Positions 56,060 to 63,282 of a stretch of 64,000 bases of DNA are shown in pieces. How positions within the stretch are numbered: the stretch's first letter is position 1; every line of letters starts with the position of its first letter. This DNA comes from Mucilaginibacter ginsenosidivorax. GTDB lineage: Bacteria > Bacteroidota > Bacteroidia > Sphingobacteriales > Sphingobacteriaceae. The stretch spans positions 434,001-498,000 of the forward strand of contig NZ_CP042437.1 in assembly GCF_007971525.1 (NCBI RefSeq), written 5' to 3'. Under the pieces are notes generated by a model. The model made no database searches. It saw only the letters and a list, made by a program, of their open reading frames with translations, and was not told the DNA's origin. The translations under genes were made by a program, and so were the position numbers.

Positions 56060-56863
56060 TCAGGGAGCAGGTGCACCTTGCCGATTATCATTTCCGCCTT
56101 GCCTGTACTTATTATATTCTTCGATTATCGTTACGTAGGCTTCATATTTTTGTTGTATAACTTCGTCGGGAAGTTTACCGGCCTTATCCAAATTCTCGAT
56201 TTCCTTTTTAAGTGCGGCAAGCTTATATACGACAGCTTTACTTTGCTGCCAATATTTTTCAATATTCCAGTAACTCATTAAACTTGTCCACACTGTAATG
56301 ATGGCACCGATCACAAAAGCAATATTCTTCGAAAGTTCAGGATAAATTTCTGCCCAATCTTTATTCAGCGTTTTGACGTTTAAGCCCAAAAGGACAGTTG
56401 AAATACCGGATAAGATTGCTGTAGTGTATTTATAAAAACGCACACCCGTGAAGTAGTAATTCCCCGTCTGGTCAAACTGTTTCATATCCATAACGATGTT
56501 GGAGAGCAATAATTTAACCTGAGCACTTTCACTTAACAACCCTTTGTTAGCGTAGGGTTTCCAGGGCTTGTTGGTACCCAATCGTATCGTTGTGAAAGAT
56601 GCAGCCACCGCAATTAAAAGTTCAATTCCCGAAAGAAATAGCCCATACGGCATTGGCACGTTGTTATACGTCCAACTGGCAGCCATTAAAAAAATAAAGC
56701 AGTAGATGCCAATTTTACATAAGATGATTACTTTGCGGCTTGTCGAATGCCAGTCAACCCTGAACGAGCGAAATTCTTCTTTCTCTGGTTTTGGGCTTGG
56801 CGGTAGAATATTATCTGGAACCGGATCGTCGGACCCGTTTTCCGGTAGCGTTGGTTCACTCAT
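56060..56863 (-). CDS. Four-helix membrane protein with SLATT-like C-terminal half
   Basis: A 267-aa protein. A Pro/Glu-rich N terminus (1-35) precedes TM1 (about 44-63), TM2 (72-91), a soluble segment with VKLLLSNIVMDMKQFDQTGNYYF, then TM3 (145-163), TM4 (180-198) and a helical tail WNIEKYWQQSKAVVYKLAAL continuing to KKEIEN. Two helices followed by a W-x-n-x-L-K-x-E helix is the layout of SLATT/DUF4231 effector domains, which are thought to form pores in nucleotide-signal or abortive-infection systems. No SMODS or SLOG sensor is next to it. The SLATT reading is by pattern only. It is the sole gene between the repeat C copies. Confidence 0.65.
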   Translation of the reverse strand: MSEPTLPENGSDDPVPDNILPPSPKPEKEEFRSFRVDWHSTSRKVIILCKIGIYCFIFLMAASWTYNNVPMPYGLFLSGIELLIAVAASFTTIRLGTNKPWKPYANKGLLSESAQVKLLLSNIVMDMKQFDQTGNYYFTGVRFYKYTTAILSGISTVLLGLNVKTLNKDWAEIYPELSKNIAFVIGAIITVWTSLMSYWNIEKYWQQSKAVVYKLAALKKEIENLDKAGKLPDEVIQQKYEAYVTIIEEYNKYRQGGNDNRQGAPAP

Positions 56864-57177
56864 GATAGATTCAAGGTTTAAAAATTAACGTATTAACTAA
56901 AACAAATACTTTAAAATAAAACAAACTATTTAATTAGTGTTTAAATTGCATAACACCCTAATATAAAGATATTTGAATAAACATTGTTGTTATTTCAAAA
57001 AATAAATCCTTAAACCTTATGACAACTTCGCCGTTGTTGGAGTTGTCTCCAAAAACTTTTTTTCGGCGGTATTTCGCTACGCGGTGGAGAAAATTCTAAC
57101 AATGTGCGGACTAAGGGATTGACAGGCTGCTCCATCGGAGCAAAATATTTGTAGCAAATTTAAATTTAAAAATTTGC

Positions 57178-57217
57178 GTGCCGTATGTACGCTTCATAAG
57201 TTCCGTACTTACGGCAC
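57178..57217. repeat. Palindrome GTGCCGTATGTACG / CGTACTTACGGCAC
   Basis: A 14-bp inverted repeat with one mismatch and a 12-nt loop. Just upstream, GGCTGCTCCATCGGAGCA (57125-57142) is another small hairpin. These are probably dispersed Bacteroidota repeat DNA. The interval 56864-57364 has no supportable gene; it carries the promoter side of the SLATT-like gene. Confidence 0.7.
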
Positions 57218-57305
57218 GGCGCATTATTTTTCTATTCTCTCTACAAATGGTATACCCCTACGGGGGTCGAAAACGCTTAACTTAATAGCAGCAGAAATGA
57301 AAAAT

Positions 57306-57322
57306 AATATCGAACACCGAAT
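57306..57322. repeat. Dispersed 17-mer AATATCGAACACCGAAT
   Basis: Same 17-mer as at 45506; only a single arm plus degenerate pieces (ATGTCGAATGTCC) is present here. Confidence 0.65.
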
Positions 57323-57364
57323 GTCGAATGTCCAACATCGAAGTTTTTCATTTCATTATTTTCA

Positions 57365-57480
57365 TCCCGTTAGAGTCTCTCCACAGGAGTACCCTGACGG
57401 TGCCATGCAGGTCAAGATGTGTATGATGCATACTTAGCAAGGAGCCTCAGGGTACCTTTTCAAGATGATCCCTGAGAGGA
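57365..57480. repeat. Repeat C, copy 2 (116 bp)
   Basis: TCCCGTTAGAGTCTCTCC, the shared CCCTGACGGTGCCATGCAGG core, and the pair CCTCAGGGTACC / ATCCCTGAGAGG. Direct orientation with copy 1. It ends 30 bp before the stop of the HTH gene. Confidence 0.85.
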
Positions 57481-57509
57481 CAAAACAGCGCAAGCTACTG
57501 GTAATATAA

Positions 57510-58190
57510 CTAAACGCCCAGCAAGGGCACTTCGGCGGCTTTATTGGTAACGATATTTTCTATCAGCTGTAATTGGGCAGGGCTTAGGCTTTTCAAATTT
57601 TCCTGGCTCAGGATGGTGTTGTTTATCTGAATATAGTTGTTTTGAGCGGTAACAACGGTGGCGGCCGGCTGTTTATCGATGGCGCCTACCATATCAAAAT
57701 AGAGTTTGGCGGCCTTCATATCGCCGTTACTGGCTTGCTTAAATACGTTGGCCAATATTTTATGGCTCATAAATTTAAACTGCTCCATTTCTGCGGCAAA
57801 TTCTGGCTGCGTTTTATATTCTTTAAAATGTTTGGCAACGGTTTGGCGGCTCAGGCCGGTTTCCTGGGCTATGTCGTTTTTAGTGGGCATAACGGCATGC
57901 TGGCGCATAAAATTTTCAATGGCGTTGCTTATCGTCATGTGGTTGCGTTCCCAAATGTCGCTTTTTGTATTTACATGCATAATGGGATCTATTTTTGCCA
58001 AAAACCGGTCCCGCTCCTCCCCTTTTGATCGCTCCAGGATTTCGGTAAGCTTGTTCTCCAACAGCCGTTGCTCCTGCTGATTAAGGTCGCCAACATCTGC
58101 CGCCGTGATCCTTTCCCTGGCCAGGAGCCCATTAATTTTGTCGTTCGATGCCCTAAGCGATACGGAGGGCCTTGTTTTTTCGTTCGTCAT
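57510..58190 (-). CDS. HTH DNA-binding protein, terminase small subunit-like
   Basis: A 226-aa soluble protein. An N-terminal helical region (LNQQEQRLLENKLTEILERSK) is followed by an HTH with MPTKNDIAQETGLSRQTVAKHFKEY (about 100-124) and then KILANVFKQASNGDMKAAKLYFDMVGA, the A-GD-KAAKLY-E/D--G segment of phage terminase small subunits (phBC6A51-like). No large terminase, portal or other phage gene is in the window, so it may be a domesticated regulator or a phage remnant. The C terminus (SLSPAQLQLIENIV) is helical. A strong palindrome lies about 80-120 bp upstream of its ATG and could be its own operator. Confidence 0.7.
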   Translation of the reverse strand: MTNEKTRPSVSLRASNDKINGLLARERITAADVGDLNQQEQRLLENKLTEILERSKGEERDRFLAKIDPIMHVNTKSDIWERNHMTISNAIENFMRQHAVMPTKNDIAQETGLSRQTVAKHFKEYKTQPEFAAEMEQFKFMSHKILANVFKQASNGDMKAAKLYFDMVGAIDKQPAATVVTAQNNYIQINNTILSQENLKSLSPAQLQLIENIVTNKAAEVPLLGV

Positions 58191-58270
58191 GTTCTTTAAT
58201 TTTAAATAGCAAGTTAGTAAAAATTATCGATAAATACTAATATTTTTAGCACAAACACATGTTAACCATG

Positions 58271-58311
58271 ATTTTTTACAACTAATTAATAATCAATTAG
58301 TTGTAAAAAAT
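58271..58311. promoter_or_regulatory. 17-bp palindrome upstream of the HTH gene
   Basis: ATTTTTTACAACTAATT / AATTAGTTGTAAAAAAT is a perfect inverted repeat with a 7-nt spacer. It is flanked by copies of ATGTTAACCATG at about 58259-58270 and 58333-58344. Symmetry without a G+C-rich stem fits an operator better than a terminator. The rest of 58191-58572 holds no supportable gene. Confidence 0.6.
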
Positions 58312-58451
58312 ATTTTGAAATTATGTTAAGTTATGTTAACCATGTTATGGGTTAAGACTGCTAAAATTATTGCCTGTAGTGCGCGGTGCCATGCCAAAAG
58401 GCCGAACCCAATTTAGCAAGAGGTTAGGTAGGTCATTATGAATATTAATGT

Positions 58452-58486
58452 AAAACGCCCACCCCTTGTCAGAGGCCGGCGTTTTA
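58452..58486 (-). terminator. Hairpin terminator following the tRNA remnant
   Basis: AAAACGCC / GGCGTTTT 8-bp stem. Read on the - strand it directly follows the tRNA 3' end at 58491-58511, as a native tRNA terminator would. Confidence 0.6.
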
Positions 58487-58490
58487 GTTA

Positions 58491-58511
58491 GTGGAGCCGG
58501 AGGGATTCGAA
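58491..58511 (-). pseudogene. 3' end of a tRNA gene (candidate att core)
   Basis: On the - strand TTCGAATCCCTCCGGCTCC followed by AC is the T-loop, T-stem 3' strand and acceptor 3' strand of a tRNA. To the right the match stops at once (TTTTTCGAA junction) with no T-stem 5' strand, so only the 3' end is present. A terminator hairpin follows on the - strand. This is what remains at the distal border of an element integrated in a tRNA gene. Which tRNA cannot be said. Confidence 0.65.
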
Positions 58512-58572
58512 AAAACTATGGTCTTGAGACGCTTCCTTAAATTTATTGATTCTTATGTGCTGTTCACAAGTA

Positions 58573-61002
58573 CTAATTCCCAAGCGTTTTAATATTTACA
58601 ACAGCCTCTGATAGATCGGGGGAAGTAACCGTCAATTTAATATCGCCTGAATTATGAGTGCTTTTAATTATAATTAACGCGCGTCCGTGCCAGGCTTTTC
58701 GTGTATTTCCAACATAGGAGTCCGTATCTTTCATATCCGCATTAGCAACGCCGGCAATTGTTCCGGGGCCGTCAATTTTGAAAAGCAGGCGACTTGCCGC
58801 GTTGGGCTCAAGTATACCATCCTTGTCGGTAATCTCTATGGTAACATAAGACAAGTCCTGCCCGTTAGCCGTTATCTCTTTCCGGTCAGCAGTCAGTTTG
58901 ATTTTGGCAGCATCCCCGGAGGTTTGCAAAACGGTTGATTCAATTTCCTTATCCTTATCCACACCTATTGCTTTAAGCCGGCCAGGCGAATAAGGGACTG
59001 TAAATTCAGCTTTATGTTCCTGTTCTTCTGTCGTTGGCTTTTCGCCAATGAGTTTGTCGTTGAGGTAAAGACGTACCCTGGGATATTTTGAATAAACTTC
59101 TACTTTAACGGCCTTTCCTTCATATTCCGGCCAGGTCCAGCTTTCCCAGGTCGGCCATACAGCCCACCAGGTTGTTTTAATTTCTAAAGGATCCGGTTCG
59201 GGCTCACGAACGGCCATGTAGAGTTTTTCGGTATTGTTATATAACAGGTTACGGTAATGCGAAATCGGTTTTCTCCACCCGATCAAATCAATATCACCAC
59301 AGTAGGCGCCATGCCAGGGGAAAAAATCATGTTCCCAGTGTTCGCCGGGCACGTCGCCCGAATAATACCAGCGGCCTATCCCCGATTCTCCAAGATAATC
59401 CATAGCTGTCCAAACAAAATCCCCAAGAACATAATTGTTGTTTTTTACCAGCTTCCAGTTTGCAAAAGCATCTTTAGGGTACGATTCCGTTTGAACGATC
59501 ATTCGTGAAGGCACACGCTTATGATCGGCAGGCGCATTCCACAAATGATAATTATAACCACCAACATCATGAGCCGCCATAAGGGAATCAAGTGTTGCCC
59601 AGTCCTTACCATTTTCCACAATGGCCGATGTAACCGGGCGAACGGTATCTATCTTTTTTATGGCATCTGCAAGCATTTTGGCTGTTTTTACAGCGTCGGG
59701 ACTACCCCTCTCCACTATCTCGTTACCAATGCTCCACATGACAATTGAAGGGTGATTACGATCTCGCAAAACCATGGCATCTAAGTCGAGTTTCCACCAT
59801 TGGCCAAAATATTGTGCATAATCCTGCTTGTTTTTGCCTATTCTCCAGCAGTCAAACGATTCATCAATAACCAATAGGCCTAACCTGTCGCAAGCATTTA
59901 AAAATGCTTCAGACGGGGGATTATGAGAAGTTCTTACTGCGTTAAATCCGGCTGCTTTAAGTAACTCAACCTTACGCTCCTCTGCACGATCAAAAGCAGC
60001 AGCACCCAGGCAACCATTATCATGATGCACACACCCGCCATCAAGCTTTACTGTTTTGCCATTAAGCTGAAATCCATTTTCGGGTGTAAATTTGATAGAA
60101 CGGATGCCAAAACTCGTTTCCGTTTTGTCAATTACATTCTTATTTCGGATGATACTTATTTGAGCATCATATAAACGGGGTGTCTCCGGCGTCCATTGTT
60201 GCGGGTTTGCTACCATGATAGTTTGGGCAACTTCTTTCTCACTATTGGCAGCCAGTTCAACCTTTATTTGATTATTTCCTGCATTTTTAGAATTTGCATC
60301 CGTTAACCATGTGCTCAAAATAATACTTTGAGGCAAACCACTTTCGTTTTTTACCAATGTTTTAATCTGGACGGTTGCTTTTTGGGGAGACACATCAGGG
60401 GTAGTAATGGCAACTCCCCAATTGGCTATATGCACAGCATCGGTAACATTCATCCAAACGTGGCGATAAATGCCCGAACCACTATACCACCTGCTGTTTA
60501 ATTGTTGCGAATTGTCTACCCGCACCGCTATTACATTTTCGTTATTAAAATCTAAATAAGGTGAAAGGTCATAACTAAAGGATGAATAGCCATAAGGGTA
60601 AATCCCAAGTGATTTTCCATTAATAAAAACTTCAGAATTCATATAAACTCCTTCAAAGTAGATGGAAACTTTTTTGCCTTTCCATTCAACAGGAACTTTG
60701 AAGGTTTTCCGGTACCAGCCAATACCTGCCGGGAAATATCCACCGCCTCCCCCGGTTGGGTTTTTAAGACTTATTTTACCTTCAATACTCCAATCGTGCG
60801 GTAAATCAAGGCTCCGCCAACCCATATCGTTAAAATCTCTTGATTTTGCCGATGCTGTATCTCCCTGAAAAAACTTCCAGTTGTAATCAAATAATTGTTT
60901 TCGCCCTGTTTTTTCGGAATTTTGAGCATGGCTCGCAATGTTGCCGGATAAAAACAGCAGGGCTATAACTATTGCTTTAACATGGTATGTATGCAACTTC
61001 AT
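58573..61002 (-). CDS. Glycoside hydrolase family 2 (beta-galactosidase/glucuronidase type)
   Basis: A secreted 809-aa GH2 enzyme with signal peptide (ends ASHAQNS, about 28). Order: sugar-binding jelly roll (YNWKFFQGD ... LDLPHDWSIEG), Ig-like domain, TIM barrel, and extra C-terminal Ig-like domains including a YPRVRLYLNDKLIGEK segment (DUF4982-like) and a last invasin-like domain. Catalytic residues: acid/base Glu428 in WSIGNEIVERG, nucleophile Glu506 in IVQTESYP. Specificity in this family ranges over beta-galactoside, mannoside, glucuronide and arabinoside. It is the last gene of a GH39-GH3-GH2 run, 69 bp after the GH3 gene, so likely works on plant hemicellulose fragments (inference). 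Confidence 0.93.
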   Translation of the reverse strand: MKLHTYHVKAIVIALLFLSGNIASHAQNSEKTGRKQLFDYNWKFFQGDTASAKSRDFNDMGWRSLDLPHDWSIEGKISLKNPTGGGGGYFPAGIGWYRKTFKVPVEWKGKKVSIYFEGVYMNSEVFINGKSLGIYPYGYSSFSYDLSPYLDFNNENVIAVRVDNSQQLNSRWYSGSGIYRHVWMNVTDAVHIANWGVAITTPDVSPQKATVQIKTLVKNESGLPQSIILSTWLTDANSKNAGNNQIKVELAANSEKEVAQTIMVANPQQWTPETPRLYDAQISIIRNKNVIDKTETSFGIRSIKFTPENGFQLNGKTVKLDGGCVHHDNGCLGAAAFDRAEERKVELLKAAGFNAVRTSHNPPSEAFLNACDRLGLLVIDESFDCWRIGKNKQDYAQYFGQWWKLDLDAMVLRDRNHPSIVMWSIGNEIVERGSPDAVKTAKMLADAIKKIDTVRPVTSAIVENGKDWATLDSLMAAHDVGGYNYHLWNAPADHKRVPSRMIVQTESYPKDAFANWKLVKNNNYVLGDFVWTAMDYLGESGIGRWYYSGDVPGEHWEHDFFPWHGAYCGDIDLIGWRKPISHYRNLLYNNTEKLYMAVREPEPDPLEIKTTWWAVWPTWESWTWPEYEGKAVKVEVYSKYPRVRLYLNDKLIGEKPTTEEQEHKAEFTVPYSPGRLKAIGVDKDKEIESTVLQTSGDAAKIKLTADRKEITANGQDLSYVTIEITDKDGILEPNAASRLLFKIDGPGTIAGVANADMKDTDSYVGNTRKAWHGRALIIIKSTHNSGDIKLTVTSPDLSEAVVNIKTLGN

Positions 61003-61071
61003 AGTGATTTTCAGGTAATCTTTCTTTTAACTGTTTATACTTTCGAAACTTCAGCACCTTTTGAAATGAGC

Positions 61072-63279
61072 TTACTTAACGGATATTTTTACTGTTTTTG
61101 AAATATTACGCGATGAGTTACCTAACTGAAGAACAAATTCACCGGCTTCAACTTTCCATGATTTTGTTTCTTCGTCATAAAAAGCTAAATCACTAACCTT
61201 TACATCCAGTTTAACTGTTTTCGTTTCGCCTGGCTGCAGAAAAACTTTTTCAAAAGCCTTTAATTCTTTTTCAGGGCGCAAAACCGAACTAACAGGATCG
61301 CTTACATACAATTGCACAACCTCGGCACCGTAACGGCTACCTGTATTTTTAATCGCTAATTTTGCATGGATAACATCATTCTTTTCATAGATCTTCTTGT
61401 CTGTCGAAAAATCATTAAGTACAAAACCGGTATAAGAAAGCCCATATCCAAAAGGAAACTGGGGCTGTATTTTCTTAGTATCAAACCAGCGATATCCCAC
61501 CAAAATATCTTCCTCATAATTTACTGTCAAATCTTTCCCCGGAAAATTACCTAAAGCATGGGCCGGCGACTGGTCAAGCGCAACGGGAAGTGTAAAAGGC
61601 AATTTGCCGGATGGGTTCACTTTACCGCTTAAGATATCGGCCACTGCGTTGCCGGCTTCCATGCCGCCATACCACGACCATAAAATAGCAGGTACCCGGT
61701 TAACAATCCCCGCTAATTTTACAGGAGATCCCGCAACTATTACTACAACGGTGTTTGGATTTGCTTTTGTTACTTCCTGCATCAAAACTTCCTGTCCGTA
61801 AGGCAAATCCATATTTTGTTTGTCAAAAGATTCCGTATCAAAGTCGTGGTTTAAACCTCCGAAAATGATAACTACATCTGATTCCCGGGCAACTTTTACA
61901 GCCTCCTGAATCAGTTTCCAATCAACATGATCTGAATTTCCCTGGCCGCGGTTGCTGCCCTCTTTGAATGTAGATTGTTTTTCATATCCCTGGGCAAAAT
62001 TTATTTTTACACTGGCGCCAAACTTTTGCTTGATGGCCTCTAAAGGCGTTATTTCATATAACGCTTTTATTTCGGAGCTAAGCCCCGCGCCGCAATGTTT
62101 ACGGGTAGCGTTATCACCAATGATAGCAACCGATTTTATTTTGTTGAAATTGACAGGAAGAATGTTGCCTTTGTTTTGAAGTAATACAGCAGCTTCGGCT
62201 GCAGAATTGTATGCTGCCTTTTGATGCTTCGGTGTATTCATTTTTCCCTTTTCGCGGTTAGCTTCATCAAACATCCTGGTTTTGAACATTACGCGCAGCA
62301 CGTTCGCTACTTTTTCATCAACTACCGATACCGGTACTTTTCCTTCTTCTACGGCTTTTATTAACGGATTGGCAAAATACCATTCGTTGTAATCTTTTAT
62401 GTCGGTGCCCATTTCCAAATCAAGCCCGCTTAATGCAGCCTTTACCGTAGTATGCGCCGCAGCCCAATCGGTCATTAAAACGCCTTTAAACCCAAATTCT
62501 TTCCGAAGAATTTGCCTGTTCAAATATTCGTTTTCCGAACACCAGTCCCCCCTGAATTTGTTGTAAGCAGCCATTACGGTATAAGCGCCGCCTTCGGTTA
62601 CAGCAGCTTTAAAACCCGGTAAATAAATTTCACGGAAAGCTCTTTCGCTTACCTGTACATCAACAGAATCGCGATGCGTTTCCTGGTTGTTGGCTACCCA
62701 GTGTTTTACACTCACCGCAACATCTTTTGACTGCAGGGCTTTAATGTAAGCAACTGCCATTCTCGAAATAAGAAAAGGGTCTTCGCTCATGTATTCAAAG
62801 TTCCGGCCACCAAGTGGCGAACGGATAATGTTGATGCCAGGTCCCAACAGCACATCTTTTTTTCGGAAACGGGCTTCTTCGCCTAATACCAGCCCTTGTT
62901 TTGAGGCCAGTTCAGGATTCCAGGTTGCAGCAAGGGCTGTTCCTGGAGGGAAGCAGGTTGCCGAATCGGTGGTCCAGCCCGAATAACCCCAGTCGTGCCT
63001 GTTAATTTCTGCACGCACACCATGTGGTCCATCACTTAGCGCCAATTCAGGGATACCTAACCTCTTTATCCCGGATACATAAAACTTGGAATTCGCGTGC
63101 AAAAGGCTCACTTTTTCCTGCAATGTCATCCGGCTAATCAGTGAACGGATTTTTTCTTCTTGTTTACTATTATTCAAACTTTGCTGCGCCTGTGCCAACC
63201 CTGCTATCAGCAGTATAAAAAAAAGCATACAGCTGCATATTATCTTTATTGTTTTCAACTTTGGTATTAATATATTCAT
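61072..63279 (-). CDS. Glycoside hydrolase family 3 beta-glycosidase
   Basis: A secreted 735-aa retaining GH3 enzyme (beta-glucosidase or beta-xylosidase). Signal peptide to about residue 32 (LIAGLAQAQ). The TIM-barrel domain has ELALSDGPHGVR, the KHW-NNQE-HR segment (KHWVANNQETHRDSVD) and nucleophile Asp271 in VLMTDWAAAH. The alpha/beta sandwich domain has GDNATRKHCGAG and the D-E positions of the sugar-binding wall (GLNHDFDTESFDKQN); a fibronectin III-like domain closes the protein (VVQLYVSDP ... KAFEKVFLQPGE). Only 3 bp separate it from the upstream GH39-like gene, so they are one operon. Confidence 0.94.
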   Translation of the reverse strand: MNILIPKLKTIKIICSCMLFFILLIAGLAQAQQSLNNSKQEEKIRSLISRMTLQEKVSLLHANSKFYVSGIKRLGIPELALSDGPHGVRAEINRHDWGYSGWTTDSATCFPPGTALAATWNPELASKQGLVLGEEARFRKKDVLLGPGINIIRSPLGGRNFEYMSEDPFLISRMAVAYIKALQSKDVAVSVKHWVANNQETHRDSVDVQVSERAFREIYLPGFKAAVTEGGAYTVMAAYNKFRGDWCSENEYLNRQILRKEFGFKGVLMTDWAAAHTTVKAALSGLDLEMGTDIKDYNEWYFANPLIKAVEEGKVPVSVVDEKVANVLRVMFKTRMFDEANREKGKMNTPKHQKAAYNSAAEAAVLLQNKGNILPVNFNKIKSVAIIGDNATRKHCGAGLSSEIKALYEITPLEAIKQKFGASVKINFAQGYEKQSTFKEGSNRGQGNSDHVDWKLIQEAVKVARESDVVIIFGGLNHDFDTESFDKQNMDLPYGQEVLMQEVTKANPNTVVVIVAGSPVKLAGIVNRVPAILWSWYGGMEAGNAVADILSGKVNPSGKLPFTLPVALDQSPAHALGNFPGKDLTVNYEEDILVGYRWFDTKKIQPQFPFGYGLSYTGFVLNDFSTDKKIYEKNDVIHAKLAIKNTGSRYGAEVVQLYVSDPVSSVLRPEKELKAFEKVFLQPGETKTVKLDVKVSDLAFYDEETKSWKVEAGEFVLQLGNSSRNISKTVKISVK

Positions 63280-63282
63280 GTG

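Noticed and set aside
57174..57437. 87-aa frame on the + strand
   Set aside because: It spans three repeat elements (palindrome, 17-mer, repeat C) and is a by-product of them.
52043..57480. CRISPR array or insertion sequence
   Set aside because: Repeats occur in pairs of different families with gene-sized spacers, and there is no transposase gene or regular short spacing.
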